The notes beneath the pieces are model-generated. The model worked only from the letters and a program-made list of their open reading frames with translations. It was not told the DNA's origin and searched no databases. A stretch of DNA of 64,000 bases from Acidimicrobiia bacterium (GTDB lineage: Bacteria > Actinomycetota > Acidimicrobiia > IMCC26256 > PALSA-610), in the NCBI GenBank assembly GCA_026002935.1, contig BPGH01000001.1, positions 1,165,965 to 1,229,964 on the forward strand, in the 5' to 3' direction. Below are positions 44,780-53,949 of this stretch, piece by piece. Numbering within the stretch: position 1 is the stretch's first letter; every line of letters begins with the position of its first letter. Both the position numbers and the translations under genes were made by a program.

Positions 44780-45163
44780 CGCGTGCTCCTGTCATCGGCG
44801 GTGCCCCCCGCCGACGACGGACGCGCGCGCCGGCGGCGTGCCGACGCGAACGTGCCCGCCGGCATCGGCGGGCATCCGTGCCGGACACTTCGTTACCGAC
44901 CGCCGGTCGGTCGCATCCTCGCCAACGGCGAGCAGGCACCTCGGGTGTCCGTCCCAGGTTGCCGAGCCCCGAAGGGCTGCTCTTGATGCCGGATCGACGA
45001 TACCAGCGACCTGCGACGACGACATCCGAACGTGACCGATGTCACGGCGAACCGGGACGGATCGCGACGCGACGCCGGCGGCACATGGCGCGCGACGGCC
45101 CGCTCAGCGAGGTTCTCGTCCGGGTCGGACACGCCGGAGCGGCGACGTGGACCGCGACCGCGC
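44780..45163. other. Intergenic stretch with two inverted repeats
   Basis: I see no gene. At 44853-44874 TGCCCGCCG-GCAT-CGGCGGGCA makes a 9-bp hairpin. At 44895-44911 ACCGACC-GCC-GGTCGGT is a perfect inverted repeat of the kind bound by TetR-family repressors. Both lie upstream of the minus-strand pair that starts at 44779 and downstream of the split-barrel protein gene. Confidence 0.55.
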
Positions 45164-45625
45164 TCAGAACTCCCAGCGCGTCGGCGAACCGGTGAAGTCG
45201 TCCTCGATCATGCCGATGGCCGAGTCCGGTACGACGCGCCACAACGCGTTCGCGGCGAAGAACTCGACGGTGTAGTCGTATCCGGGGTACTTCTCGTTGC
45301 TGGCCGCGGTGTAGCGGGCGATGTCGTTCGGCTCCGTGAGCCGCTCGGCGGTGCCGGAGACGACGACCGGGCGGCGGGGATCGGAGGTCGCGACCGAACA
45401 GCGGGGATCGCGCTCGAGGTTCCTCGTCTTGCGCGAGCGCGGGCCGCAGCTGAACCACAACGATCCGTCGAGCCAGGCGCCCCAGACGGGCGTCAGGTGG
45501 GGCCGGCCGTCCGGCCATGACGTGCAGACCCAGTAGTCGTGCGCGGCGGCCAGCTGCTCGGCGGCCCACGCCCAGGGCAGCAGGCCCGTTCCCGCCTCCG
45601 GTGGCCGTATGCCGTAGTCCGGCAT
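45164..45625 (-). CDS. Pyridoxamine-phosphate-oxidase-like FMN/F420-binding split-barrel protein
   Basis: The 153-residue protein shows the split-barrel pattern: YWVCTSWPDGRPHLTPVWGAWLDGSLWFSCGPRSRKTRNLERDPRCSV and the later VVVSGTAERLTEP. Actinobacterial members bind FMN, F420 or haem and reduce small molecules or act as bilin or antibiotic-modifying reductases. I chose ATG at 45625 (MPDYGIRPPE); a GTG at 45661 would add 12 residues. It stands alone. Confidence 0.82.
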   Translation of the reverse strand: MPDYGIRPPEAGTGLLPWAWAAEQLAAAHDYWVCTSWPDGRPHLTPVWGAWLDGSLWFSCGPRSRKTRNLERDPRCSVATSDPRRPVVVSGTAERLTEPNDIARYTAASNEKYPGYDYTVEFFAANALWRVVPDSAIGMIEDDFTGSPTRWEF

Positions 45626-45744
45626 GTGCGGGCGGGAAGCCGACGGCCGCTCGGCAGGCACACGCGCAGGCTACCGGCGCCGCGGACCCCGGCCGGCCGC
45701 GAGGCACGCGGACGGGCGAGCCCGTGCCGGCGCGCCGCTCACCG

Positions 45745-45833
45745 GGGCGGTTCCGCGCGTCGCACGGGCCGCTTACCCGGCTCGCCCGCATCGACCCGCA
45801 GGGTCCTGGGCGGTTCCGCGCGTCGCACGGGCC
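45745..45833. repeat. Pair of 26-bp direct repeats
   Basis: GGGCGGTTCCGCGCGTCGCACGGGCC-type blocks lie at 45745-45770 and 45808-45833, 63 bases apart, within the 357-base stretch between the split-barrel gene and the lipoprotein gene. No gene is seen in that stretch. Confidence 0.65.
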
Positions 45834-45982
45834 ACGGTGGACCCGCTGCGGGCGGCACACCGGGGTCGTGTCCGTCGCGTCACCTTCGCGCCGTTTCCGT
45901 CGCGGCCCCTTCGCGTCGGCCCTTGCCCCGTCGTCGCGCGCCCGGGTAGACGATCGGCGGGCGGGTCGTCCCGGGAGGTGTC

Positions 45983-47371
45983 GTGCGCAGGTTCCTGACG
46001 GGTGGCGTCGTGGCGGCCCTGGCGATCGTGCTGGCCGGCTGCAGGGTCGTGATCTCGCCGAACGACATGGTCGGCTGGGCGTTCGTCAACGAGGGCGCGA
46101 ACGGCCGCGGCTTCTTCGTCAACGGGCCGGGCGACCCTCCGGCGGGGAGGGGCAGTGCGCTGCTCGCGGTCGACGGCACGGGCCGCCAGGCGCTCGGCAC
46201 GCTCCACTACGCGGGCACCGCGCTGTCGTCGATCGGCCAGCTCCGTTACTCGACCTACCAGGCGTACTCGGGCGCGGCGGGCGAGACGCTGACGCTCGCC
46301 TTCGACGTCGACTACGACTCGACCGACTCCTCGACCGCGTACCAGGGACGGCTCGTGTACGTCCCGGGGATGGCCGGCGCGATCACGCCGAACACGTGGC
46401 AGCAGTGGGACACGTTGACCGGGCCGGCGGCGTGGTACTCGTCGGGGTCGGGCGCGTCGGCGTACCGGCCGATCGTGGGTGACGCCGTGCAAGCGAGCCC
46501 GCCGTGCACGCAGGCGACGTTCTGCACGTGGGCCCAGGTGCTCGCGAACTACCCGCACGCGCGCATCCGCCCGAGCTCCGGCGCGTTGCTGATCCGGGCG
46601 GGCGGCCCCGTCCCGGGCGGCTTCGTCGGCGCCGCCGACGACCTGGTGCTGCAGATCGGGACGCAGGTGATCGAGCACGACTTCGAGCCGGGCGACGGGC
46701 GCGTCGCGGTCGGGGCCGCGAACGCGGCGTCGCTCGGGTTCGGTTTCGTCGCGGAGTCCGCGACCGGCAGCGGGAGCTTCGTCTCCGGCCCGAACGGGCG
46801 GGACGGGGCCGGCAGCGCGAAGCTGACCGTCGACTCGACCGGCGCGGTCGCGCTCGCGACCGGGCAGTTCGCCGGCACGCCGCTCGACGACCTCACCTTC
46901 GTCTCGTACAAGACGTACCAGAAGGACCCGTCACCGCACGCGACGACGTTGCAGTTCGACGTCGACTACGACGCGACCGACGGCACGACCGCGTTCCAGG
47001 GCCGGGTGGTGTTCGAGCCGGGCGTCTCGGGCCAGGCCGCCGTCACGAACGACGCGTGGCAGACCTGGCACCCGCTCTCCGCGCCGTCGGGCTGGTGGCA
47101 GACCGGTACGCCGATCGTCGGCGGCGCGCCCGCGGCGCAGGCCTGCACGCAGGCGACCCCCTGCTCGTTCGCGCAGCTGCTCGCCGCCTACCCGGACGCG
47201 TCGATCCGGCCGGTGACCGGGCAGACCGCGGGCGTGCCGGTCGCGGGCGGCGTGTACCTGAAGGCGGGCAGCGGCTGGTCCGGCGGCTACACCGGCCACG
47301 TCGACTCGCTCACGGTCGCGGTGCGGGTCGGCACCGTGAACGGCACCGTCACCTACGACCTCGAGCCGTAG
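45983..47371 (+). CDS. Secreted lipoprotein made of two tandem homologous domains
   Basis: The 462-residue protein has a signal peptide with lipobox VLAGC (Cys20). The rest is two copies of a roughly 210-residue domain: GWAFVNEGANGRGFFVNGPG / GFGFVAESATGSGSFVSGPN, then FDVDYDSTDSSTAYQGRLVY / FDVDYDATDGTTAFQGRVVF, then CTQATFCTWAQVLANYPHARI / CTQATPCSFAQLLAAYPDASI. The pattern suggests a lectin-like beta sandwich with a Cys pair per domain and a possible calcium site (DVDYDxTD). The function is unknown. GTG at 45983 follows GGGAGGTGTC. Confidence 0.82.
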   Translation: MRRFLTGGVVAALAIVLAGCRVVISPNDMVGWAFVNEGANGRGFFVNGPGDPPAGRGSALLAVDGTGRQALGTLHYAGTALSSIGQLRYSTYQAYSGAAGETLTLAFDVDYDSTDSSTAYQGRLVYVPGMAGAITPNTWQQWDTLTGPAAWYSSGSGASAYRPIVGDAVQASPPCTQATFCTWAQVLANYPHARIRPSSGALLIRAGGPVPGGFVGAADDLVLQIGTQVIEHDFEPGDGRVAVGAANAASLGFGFVAESATGSGSFVSGPNGRDGAGSAKLTVDSTGAVALATGQFAGTPLDDLTFVSYKTYQKDPSPHATTLQFDVDYDATDGTTAFQGRVVFEPGVSGQAAVTNDAWQTWHPLSAPSGWWQTGTPIVGGAPAAQACTQATPCSFAQLLAAYPDASIRPVTGQTAGVPVAGGVYLKAGSGWSGGYTGHVDSLTVAVRVGTVNGTVTYDLEP

Positions 47372-47583
47372 TCCGCGCCGCCCGCCCGCCCGCACGGCCG
47401 CACGGCGAGGGGGCGCACCGGCTGGACGGCGCGGGGGCGCACCACCGGGCCGCAGGCCGACCCGGTCGCCGAACTGCACCCGGCCGCACGGCGCAGGGGC
47501 GCACCGGGCGGCCGGGCCCGTGGCGGGGACGGCCGGGTCGTCGCAGGCCGCGGGCCGCTCGCGGTCGACGCCCCGGCGACGCC

Positions 47584-49095
47584 TCAGCGCGCCCCGGCGA
47601 CGGCCGCGTCGGCCAGCGCGGTCGCGAACCGGAACGCGCCCGCGTTCCACGTCCCGCACTCCAACCACGGGTCCATGCCCCGCGGCGGCAACGGCCGCGG
47701 GCAGAAGTGCACGCCGTCGGGCGCGCGCGCCGGCACCTCGCCGCCCGCGCAGCCGTGCAGCGGCGTCTCGAACGGCAGGCAGGGCAGTCCCGCCGCCCAC
47801 GTGCGCCCCGGCCCGGCCACGGCGGCGCCGCCGTCGATCAGGTCGACCGCGGCCAGGTCGTCGGCGATGTCGCGCAGGAGCGGGTCGAGGCGGCCGAGCG
47901 ACTCGCCCGGCGGCATCGGCGGCGTGCGGGTGAGCAGGACCCGCGTGCCCTCGGCCGACAGCAGCGCGACGAGGTGCTCGATCGCGCGCCGGTACCGCGC
48001 GAAGTACTCGGGCGCGGGCCCCCGCATGCACGGCGTGACCGCGTTGCCGGCGAACTCCAGCACGGCGACGCGCGGCGGTCGGCGCGCGGCGTCCTCGCCG
48101 GCGTGGCCGATCCAGTCGCACGCGGCCGTCCCGCTGAACGTCCACGTGTAGCTGTCGACCCCCTGCGCGGCGGTGAGGTAGCGGAAGAACGCGGCGGTCT
48201 CGCTGCCGAGCGAGTCGCCGTACAGGGCGGCGGTCGGCGCCGCCGGGCGCGGCCCGATGCGGTTGCCGAAGTAGCCGGCGTCGCCGAACGCGAGCACCGC
48301 GCCGTTCCCGGCGACGATCCAGTACCCGCCGCCCGACGGGTCCGCGTGGACGGCGCGGGCGCCGCCCCCCGGCGACCAGCGCGCCGCGCTGCCGTGGAAG
48401 CGGGCGTCGCCGAAGCTGAAGATGCCGCCGTCGGCGGCGACGAGCCAGTAGCCGTGGCCGGTGGGGGTGGCGGCCATGCCGACGATGGGGGCGACGAGGT
48501 GCAGGCCGCCGGTGGAGCCGAAGAAGCGGGCGTCGCCGAAGCTGAAGATGCCGCCGTCGGCGGCGACGAGCCAGTAGCCGTGGCCGGTGGGGGTGGCGGC
48601 CATGCCGACGATGGGGGCGACGAGGTGCAGGCCGCCGGTGGAGCCGAAGAAGCGGGCGTCGCCGAAGCTGAAGATGCCGCCGTCGGCGGCGACGAGCCAG
48701 TAGCCGTGGCCGGTGGGGGTGGCGGCCATGCCGACGATGGGGGCGACGAGGTGCAGGCCGCCGGTGGAGCCGAAGAAGCGGGCGTCGCCGAAGGCGAAGA
48801 TGCCGCCGTCGGCGGCGACGAGCCAGTAGCCCTGCCCGGTGGGGGTCGCCGCCATGCCGACGACCGGTGCGGCCGGCGCCTGGGCGAGCGACCCGTGGGC
48901 GCGCGCCCGGCCGAAGGCCGCCACCGTGCCACGCGCGTCGACCGACCAGTAGCCGCCGCCGTCGGGCGTGCTCGCGAGGCCGACGACCGGCGGCGGCTCC
49001 GTCCCGGCCGCGGCGGGTGCCGGGCCGGTCGCCGGGAGGAGCGCCGCCGCGAGCACGCACAGCACCGACGACGACCGCAGGATCCGCGCGAACAC
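47584..49095 (-). CDS. Secreted six-blade GYW propeller fused to an SGNH/GDSL hydrolase
   Basis: The 503-residue protein has a signal peptide (ends near AAAG, residue 31), six GYW units (about 45-285) and a C-terminal SGNH hydrolase. The hydrolase has LYGDSLGSE with nucleophile Ser295 and DGVHF with Asp460 and His463, so an esterase or acyl-transfer role on cell-surface polymers is likely. Four blades are almost identical in DNA. The order, propeller first and enzyme second, is opposite to the M23 and Mau-like fusions. The 212 bases downstream toward the lipoprotein gene hold only GC-rich repeats. Confidence 0.88.
   Translation of the reverse strand: MFARILRSSSVLCVLAAALLPATGPAPAAAGTEPPPVVGLASTPDGGGYWSVDARGTVAAFGRARAHGSLAQAPAAPVVGMAATPTGQGYWLVAADGGIFAFGDARFFGSTGGLHLVAPIVGMAATPTGHGYWLVAADGGIFSFGDARFFGSTGGLHLVAPIVGMAATPTGHGYWLVAADGGIFSFGDARFFGSTGGLHLVAPIVGMAATPTGHGYWLVAADGGIFSFGDARFHGSAARWSPGGGARAVHADPSGGGYWIVAGNGAVLAFGDAGYFGNRIGPRPAAPTAALYGDSLGSETAAFFRYLTAAQGVDSYTWTFSGTAACDWIGHAGEDAARRPPRVAVLEFAGNAVTPCMRGPAPEYFARYRRAIEHLVALLSAEGTRVLLTRTPPMPPGESLGRLDPLLRDIADDLAAVDLIDGGAAVAGPGRTWAAGLPCLPFETPLHGCAGGEVPARAPDGVHFCPRPLPPRGMDPWLECGTWNAGAFRFATALADAAVAGAR
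48315..48828 (-). repeat. 126-bp tandem repeats encoding propeller blades
   Basis: The plus-strand word cgagccagta (GYW region) starts at 48441, 48567, 48693 and 48819, with a related word at 48315, an exact 126-base period. The central units are essentially identical including silent positions. Confidence 0.9.
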
Positions 49096-49258
49096 GACGA
49101 CGCTCCGACGAGGCTCGACGACACGATGACGGCGGCCGGGGCGCCGCGGTGACGGGCACCCCGCCGGGCCCGTCCCCGGGGGAGGACCGGCACGGTCATC
49201 GGCACGCGCGCGGCGGGACCGAAGGGGGACTTTCGGATGTCCGGCCGGCTCGGCCGGC

Positions 49259-49927
49259 TCAGCCGGTGTCGGGCTCGTGCGGCCCGAGCCCGAGCCGCTC
49301 GCGCTGGAAGTTCAGCTCGGAGATCTCCGTGCGCTGCACCTGCGCAATCGCGTCGGCCAGGTCGCGCACGGCTCCGAGGCGGGCGCGTGCCTGCGCTGCG
49401 GCCGCCATGTGGATCCCGCCGGCGTGGTGGTCGATCATCAGCCGGGTGAACAGGTCGTCGAGCGTGCGGCCGCGCGCCTGCTCGAGGGCCGCCATCTCCT
49501 GCGCGCTCGCCATCCCGGGTTGTGCGTCGGGGGCGACCGGCATCCCCATCCAGTCCATCGCGACGTCGGGCGAGCCGGTCTCGCCCCAGTCCGCCAACGC
49601 GTCCTGCATCACCCGGATGTCGCCGGCCTGGGTGAACGCGATCTCCCAGGCCATCGTCCGCAGCGTCGTGTCGTCGCCGTTGCGCAGGTAGTGGTTCGCG
49701 ATGGCGATGGCCTGGAAGTGATGGGCGGTCATGTCGTCGTAGAAGCCGACGTCGGTCGCCCCGGGGCGTGCCGCTCGCCGCACCCACCAGGCCGTGACCG
49801 CGGTCGCGGCGAACGCGACGGCGACCAGCAGCACCACCATCTGGGGGATGCTCGGTCGCCACCGTGACGGCGCGGCGCCCGCGGCGGGCGGCGGGGCGTC
49901 CCGTTCGAGCGCTGCCGTGCCCGCCAC
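49259..49927 (-). CDS. DUF305 membrane-anchored four-helix protein
   Basis: The 222-residue protein has one transmembrane anchor (MVVLLVAVAFAATAVTAWWV, about residues 28-47) and an outer DUF305 domain with two His-His motifs, DMTAHHFQAIAIA and MIDHHAGGIHMAAAA, plus Met-rich stretches. DUF305 proteins adopt a ferritin-like helical fold and are linked to copper or other metal handling. GTG at 49927 gives a short cytoplasmic N-terminus; longer frames are Arg/Pro-rich noise. Confidence 0.85.
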   Translation of the reverse strand: MAGTAALERDAPPPAAGAAPSRWRPSIPQMVVLLVAVAFAATAVTAWWVRRAARPGATDVGFYDDMTAHHFQAIAIANHYLRNGDDTTLRTMAWEIAFTQAGDIRVMQDALADWGETGSPDVAMDWMGMPVAPDAQPGMASAQEMAALEQARGRTLDDLFTRLMIDHHAGGIHMAAAAQARARLGAVRDLADAIAQVQRTEISELNFQRERLGLGPHEPDTG

Positions 49928-49991
49928 CCGACCGAGGCTACCGGCGGGCGCCGGCGTCCCGGCCGCGCCCGGACGGTGCGGCCGCCCTGGT

Positions 49992-50103
49992 GCGGGTGGC
50001 GCACGGCGCTGTGCGCCACCCGCCGTCGCCCTCCCTGGCGGATCCGTTCCGTCCCGGTCGTGGTGGCCGCCGGGGTCTGCGGCGCCGGCCGGCGGCCACC
50101 ACG
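49992..50103 (-). terminator. Two consecutive strong hairpins downstream of the phytase-like gene
   Basis: The first, at 50059-50103, pairs GTGGTGGCCGCCGG with CCGGCGGCCACCAC across a 15-base loop. The second, at 49992-50023, pairs GCGGGTGGCGCAC with GTGCGCCACCCGC across a 6-base loop. Both are perfect and lie just after the minus-strand phytase-like gene, with no U-tract. They should end that transcript before the DUF305 gene. Confidence 0.65.
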
Positions 50104-50124
50104 GGTCCTCGCGCCGCGCGGCCT

Positions 50125-52413
50125 CTAGGCGCCGGGGAACAGGCGGCGCCACGGGCCGAGCCGCAGGAGCTGCGTCTCGCCGCTCGCGTCCTCGACGCCG
50201 TCGTTGTCGGTGACGACGTAGGCCCGACCGCCCGTCAGCGCGAACCCTTCCGGCTTGTCGGTGAACCACCCGCGCGTCGCCTCCAGCGCGGGGAGCAGGT
50301 CGGCGAACGTCTTGTCGGCGCGTCGCACCTCGGCGTCGAGGTCGGTCTTCACCAGCCGCTTCAGCGTGGCGAACGCGCCGGTGCGGTTGTCGCGTTCGAT
50401 GAGCACGAGGTCACCGTCGGGCGCGAGCGTCACCTCCGACAACCCGACCCACGACGCGAGCGGCGGCCGCGGCTCGAGCTCGTAGGGGAGGTGCGACCAC
50501 GTGCCGCCTGCGGGGTCGTACACCCACAGGCGCGTCCACCCCGGCTCCGACGCGTCCACGTCGGCGGGGTCGTCGTCGAGCGCCTCGCAGCCCGGCGTCG
50601 TGTAGTTCCACCCGCGTTGCTGGGCGACGAGCAGCCGGTAGCCGCCGTCACCGGGCACGACGGTCACGCCCTCGAACCCTGCGCCCAGCGAGCCGCGCGC
50701 CGTGGTCGCGGCGCGGCAGGCGATCACCTCGGGCGGCAGGCCCACCTCGGCGAGGACGGCGCCGGACGCGTCGAGCTGCAGCAGCCGGTTCGGCCGGCTG
50801 TCGCTCGCGTTGCCCTCGCTCGCCACCCAGACGGTGCCGTCGGGTGCGGCGGCGACGCCCTCGAGGTCGTAGCCGCCGGTACCGCCGGTGATCGGGAGCG
50901 AGCGGACGATGCGCGCCGGCGTCGTGCCGACGTCGAGCGTGTACAGGCGCGGGTCGGCGACGTAGTACGAGTCGGCCACCGCGAGCAACGTGTTGCGCCG
51001 GCCGGGCACCTCCGCGAGGCCCGACAGGGCTCCCCACGGGATCGGCGTGCCGTCGCCGGCGTCGCCCGACACGACCGTCGGGTACGCGGCGCCGCCGCGC
51101 AGCCGGTAGAGGGAGATCACCGTGCGCACCCCCGTCGGCGGGTCGTCGACCTCGGAGGTCGCGACGAACAGGCCCCGCGCCGGGATCGGCAGCAGGCCCT
51201 CGGGCCCGATCCCGGTCGGCAGGAGCTGCACGAAGCGCGGCCGGAGCCCGTCGAGCCGGTACACGGCGACGAAGTTGCCGCGCTCGGACCCGACGAACAG
51301 GTACTCGGAGCCGCCGTAGCGCGCGTGCGCGACACCCTCGGGCTCGGTGCCCTTGTTCTCCGAGCGGCTCTCCGGGTAGTGGCCGTGTCGTACGGCGAGG
51401 TGCTCGAGCGTGTTGCCGCTGTCGTGGACGACGCGACCGTCGATGCGGAACACGGTGAAGCCGCGCGAGCCGCCGAAGAGGTCGCCCTCGTTCGCGGTCG
51501 CGACGTGCCACGGGTCGAGCCACACGACGCCGTCGGGCTCGCGGGGCACGTCGTCGAGCGATCCGGTGAGGCTGATGCGGTCGTCCTCGACCACGTCGAC
51601 CCGGTCGAGGTCGACCGTGCCGGCGGGGAAGTGCGAGACCACCCGGCCGCGCCGCAGGTCGACGACGACGACGTGGTTGTTCTCCTGCAGCGTGACCACC
51701 GCGAGGTTCCACGCGTTGACGTCGACGTACTCGGGCTCGGGGTCCTCGGGCGCGTAGCCGGCGAGGCCGGTCAGCGCGACGTCGCGGACGGTCCACGCCG
51801 AGGGTGCGCCGACGAGGTCGACGACCTGGAGCAGGCCCGCGGGCGGTTGCGGCAGCCCGCCCTCGACACCGCCGACCACCACCTCCTCGTCGCGCTCGTT
51901 CTCGATCGCGACCGCCGCGTAGCGGCCGTCGGGGCTGACGTCGACCGAGTCGGGCTGGCCGGCGAGGGGGATCTGCACGACGACGGCGCGCGCCGCGATG
52001 TCGACCACGGCGAGGTACGGCGCGTCGGCGTCCACCGCGACGAGGGCGTGGCCGCCGCGCACCGCCACCGACGTCGGCTCGGCGCCGAAGCCGAGCGTGC
52101 CGCCCGGCTGCGGGTCCGCCGGGTCGGTGATGTCGACGAAGCCGACCTGCTCGCCGACGCTGTCCACGTACACGAGCGTCCGCCCGTCGCGCGTCGCGGC
52201 GACGATCTCGGCCACCGTCTCGGCGCCGGGGTCGTCGTTGTTCTCGTAGACGGGGAACGACGCGATCCGGTCGAACACGCCGCCGCCCGGCCCGGCCGGG
52301 CCGCCCCCGCCGTACGTGCCGCCCGCGCCGGCGGTCCCCACCGCCGGCCCGGCGAGCGCCGCCGCGGCGACACCCAGCGCGACGATCCTCCGCGTCCTCC
52401 TGCGCACCTGCAT
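50125..52413 (-). CDS. Secreted phytase-like esterase/beta-propeller protein
   Basis: The 762-residue protein has a signal peptide (RRTRRIVALGVAAAALAGPAVG) and two repetitive parts. The first (about 50-300) is a surface-layer-type propeller (VDITDPADPQPGGTLGFGAEPTSVAV, QPDSVDVSPDGRYAAVAIENE). The second (about 300-760) matches the family named esterase-like activity of phytase (GTEPEGVAHARYGGSEYLFVGSE, YDLEGVAAAPDGTVWVASEG, GWFTDKPEGFALTGGRAYVVTDND). It is probably a secreted phosphoesterase, though the activity of this family is poorly defined. It is followed by two strong hairpins. Confidence 0.85.
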   Translation of the reverse strand: MQVRRRTRRIVALGVAAAALAGPAVGTAGAGGTYGGGGPAGPGGGVFDRIASFPVYENNDDPGAETVAEIVAATRDGRTLVYVDSVGEQVGFVDITDPADPQPGGTLGFGAEPTSVAVRGGHALVAVDADAPYLAVVDIAARAVVVQIPLAGQPDSVDVSPDGRYAAVAIENERDEEVVVGGVEGGLPQPPAGLLQVVDLVGAPSAWTVRDVALTGLAGYAPEDPEPEYVDVNAWNLAVVTLQENNHVVVVDLRRGRVVSHFPAGTVDLDRVDVVEDDRISLTGSLDDVPREPDGVVWLDPWHVATANEGDLFGGSRGFTVFRIDGRVVHDSGNTLEHLAVRHGHYPESRSENKGTEPEGVAHARYGGSEYLFVGSERGNFVAVYRLDGLRPRFVQLLPTGIGPEGLLPIPARGLFVATSEVDDPPTGVRTVISLYRLRGGAAYPTVVSGDAGDGTPIPWGALSGLAEVPGRRNTLLAVADSYYVADPRLYTLDVGTTPARIVRSLPITGGTGGYDLEGVAAAPDGTVWVASEGNASDSRPNRLLQLDASGAVLAEVGLPPEVIACRAATTARGSLGAGFEGVTVVPGDGGYRLLVAQQRGWNYTTPGCEALDDDPADVDASEPGWTRLWVYDPAGGTWSHLPYELEPRPPLASWVGLSEVTLAPDGDLVLIERDNRTGAFATLKRLVKTDLDAEVRRADKTFADLLPALEATRGWFTDKPEGFALTGGRAYVVTDNDGVEDASGETQLLRLGPWRRLFPGA

Positions 52414-52568
52414 CCGGTCTCCTCGTCGTCGGGACGGTGCCGTCGGGAAGTGGCGCCGCGAGTGAACCGGGGCGTGGTGAACGGTCCGCGGCCCCCGACT
52501 TGCGGGCGGGCGACGGCCCGGCGAACAGCGCGCCGCGGTCGACCGGCCCGGTCGGTAGCCTGCGCGCC

Positions 52569-53108
52569 ATGTCCGATTTCCTCACCGACGTCGAGACGCT
52601 GCGGGCCCGGGCCCGGGCCGAGATCGACAAGGGGCCGATCACCGAGGCGTACGGCGCGGACCGCGAGCGCGTGATCCAGGTCTGCAACGAGGCGCTCGCC
52701 ACCGAGATCGTGTGCTGGCTGCGCTACAAGCGCCACTACTACACCGCGAAGGGCTCACCGGCCGCGGAGCCGATCGCGGCGGAGCTGCTCGTGCACGCGA
52801 ACGAGGAGCTCGCGCACTCCGACATGCTCGCGGCGCGCATCGTCCAGCTCCAGGGCGAGCCCAACTACAACCCCGAGGGCCTGGCGTCGCGCTCGCACGC
52901 GCAGTACGACGAGAGCGCGGACCTGCGCACGATGCTGCGCGAGGACCTCGTGGCCGAGCGCATCGCGATCGCGTCGTACACCGAGATCATCCAGTGGCTC
53001 GGCACCAACGACCCCACGACGCGACGCATGTTCGAGGACATCCTGATGCAGGAGGAGGAGCACGCGGACGACCTCCTCGGATTCCTCGAGGACCTCGAGG
53101 GCCGCTGA
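52569..53108 (+). CDS. Ferritin-like diiron protein (bacterioferritin/Dps-like)
   Basis: The 179-residue protein has the four-helix ferritin pattern: NEALATEIVCWLRYKRHYYTAKG, HANEELAHSDMLAARIVQLQG, LREDLVAERIAIASYTEIIQW and ILMQEEEHADDLLGFLEDLEG. The Glu and ExxH motifs of a diiron site are present (EELAH, EEEHADD). It probably stores iron or removes peroxide in the cytoplasm. The gene is convergent with an SDR gene 5 bases away. Confidence 0.9.
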   Translation: MSDFLTDVETLRARARAEIDKGPITEAYGADRERVIQVCNEALATEIVCWLRYKRHYYTAKGSPAAEPIAAELLVHANEELAHSDMLAARIVQLQGEPNYNPEGLASRSHAQYDESADLRTMLREDLVAERIAIASYTEIIQWLGTNDPTTRRMFEDILMQEEEHADDLLGFLEDLEGR

Positions 53109-53113
53109 GGCCG

Positions 53114-53899
53114 TCAGCCGTCGCGCTGTTCGCGCACCCAGGCCGCCGAGCCGGCGAGGAAGCCTCCGACGTCGGCGGCCTTGCTCGCCGCGATCTGCTT
53201 GAACCATCCCGGAACGTAGACCTCGACGACGTCGCGGGCGATCGCGTCCATGACGCCGTCGACCAGCTCGCCGGCAGTGATCCGCTCGATGTCGCCGGGG
53301 AGCGGGTCGTTGCCGGGGACCGAGAACAGCTCCGTGTCGACGACGCCCGGGTACACGACGAGCACGCGCACGCCGGTGTCCCACAGGTCGATCGCCATCG
53401 CCTCCGAGAACACAGACAGCGCGGCCTTCGACGCGTCGTAAGCCGCCTCCCCGGGTGACGAGAGCGTCGCCGCGACCGACGAGACGTTGACGACGAGCCC
53501 GGCGCCCTGCTCGATCATCCCCGGTAGCAGTGCGAGCGTGAGGCGGACGGGCGCCAGGTAGTTCACCCGCATCACGGCCTCGACGGTCGCGGCGTCGAGC
53601 GCGGTCACGTGCCGGCGCTTGGGGATCCCCGCGTTGTTGACCAGCACGTCGATGCCGCCGTACGCGTCGGTGACGTCGCGCGCGAGCGCGTCGAGCTGTC
53701 CGGGGTCGGCCAGGTCGCAGACCCACATCCGCGAGCCGGGCGCGTGCTCGCGGCAGCGTTCGAGCACCTCGGCCAGGCGGTCGGCCCGGCGGGCGCAGAT
53801 GCCGACCGTCGCACCCGCGGCGGCCAGCCGCACCGCGAGCTCGGCGCCGATCCCTGATGACGCGCCCGTCACCAGTGCCCGCTTCCCCGTGACGTCCAC
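53114..53899 (-). CDS. Short-chain dehydrogenase/reductase
   Basis: The 261-residue classical SDR has TGASSGIG (11-18) for NAD(P), NNAG (88-91), a catalytic Ser in NVSSV and Tyr154/Lys158 (YDASK). Arg-rich GICARRADR after the second strand suggests NADPH. GTG at 53899 is favoured because AGGAGGG lies 8 bases upstream; a GTG 6 bases earlier would be too close to it. The C-terminal part (VPGWFKQIAASKAADVGGFLAGSAAWV) has a membrane-associating look. The substrate is unknown. Confidence 0.9.
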   Translation of the reverse strand: MDVTGKRALVTGASSGIGAELAVRLAAAGATVGICARRADRLAEVLERCREHAPGSRMWVCDLADPGQLDALARDVTDAYGGIDVLVNNAGIPKRRHVTALDAATVEAVMRVNYLAPVRLTLALLPGMIEQGAGLVVNVSSVAATLSSPGEAAYDASKAALSVFSEAMAIDLWDTGVRVLVVYPGVVDTELFSVPGNDPLPGDIERITAGELVDGVMDAIARDVVEVYVPGWFKQIAASKAADVGGFLAGSAAWVREQRDG

Positions 53900-53949
53900 G
53901 GTCACTCCCTCCTGTGATCCGGGTCGGTGGTGCGGGACGGCCTTCGCGA

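Noticed and set aside
46504-49152. A plus-strand open frame of 882 codons across the propeller-SGNH gene
   Set aside because: It mirrors the 126-bp repeats in antisense and has no protein-like composition; the minus-strand gene has a signal peptide and catalytic motifs.
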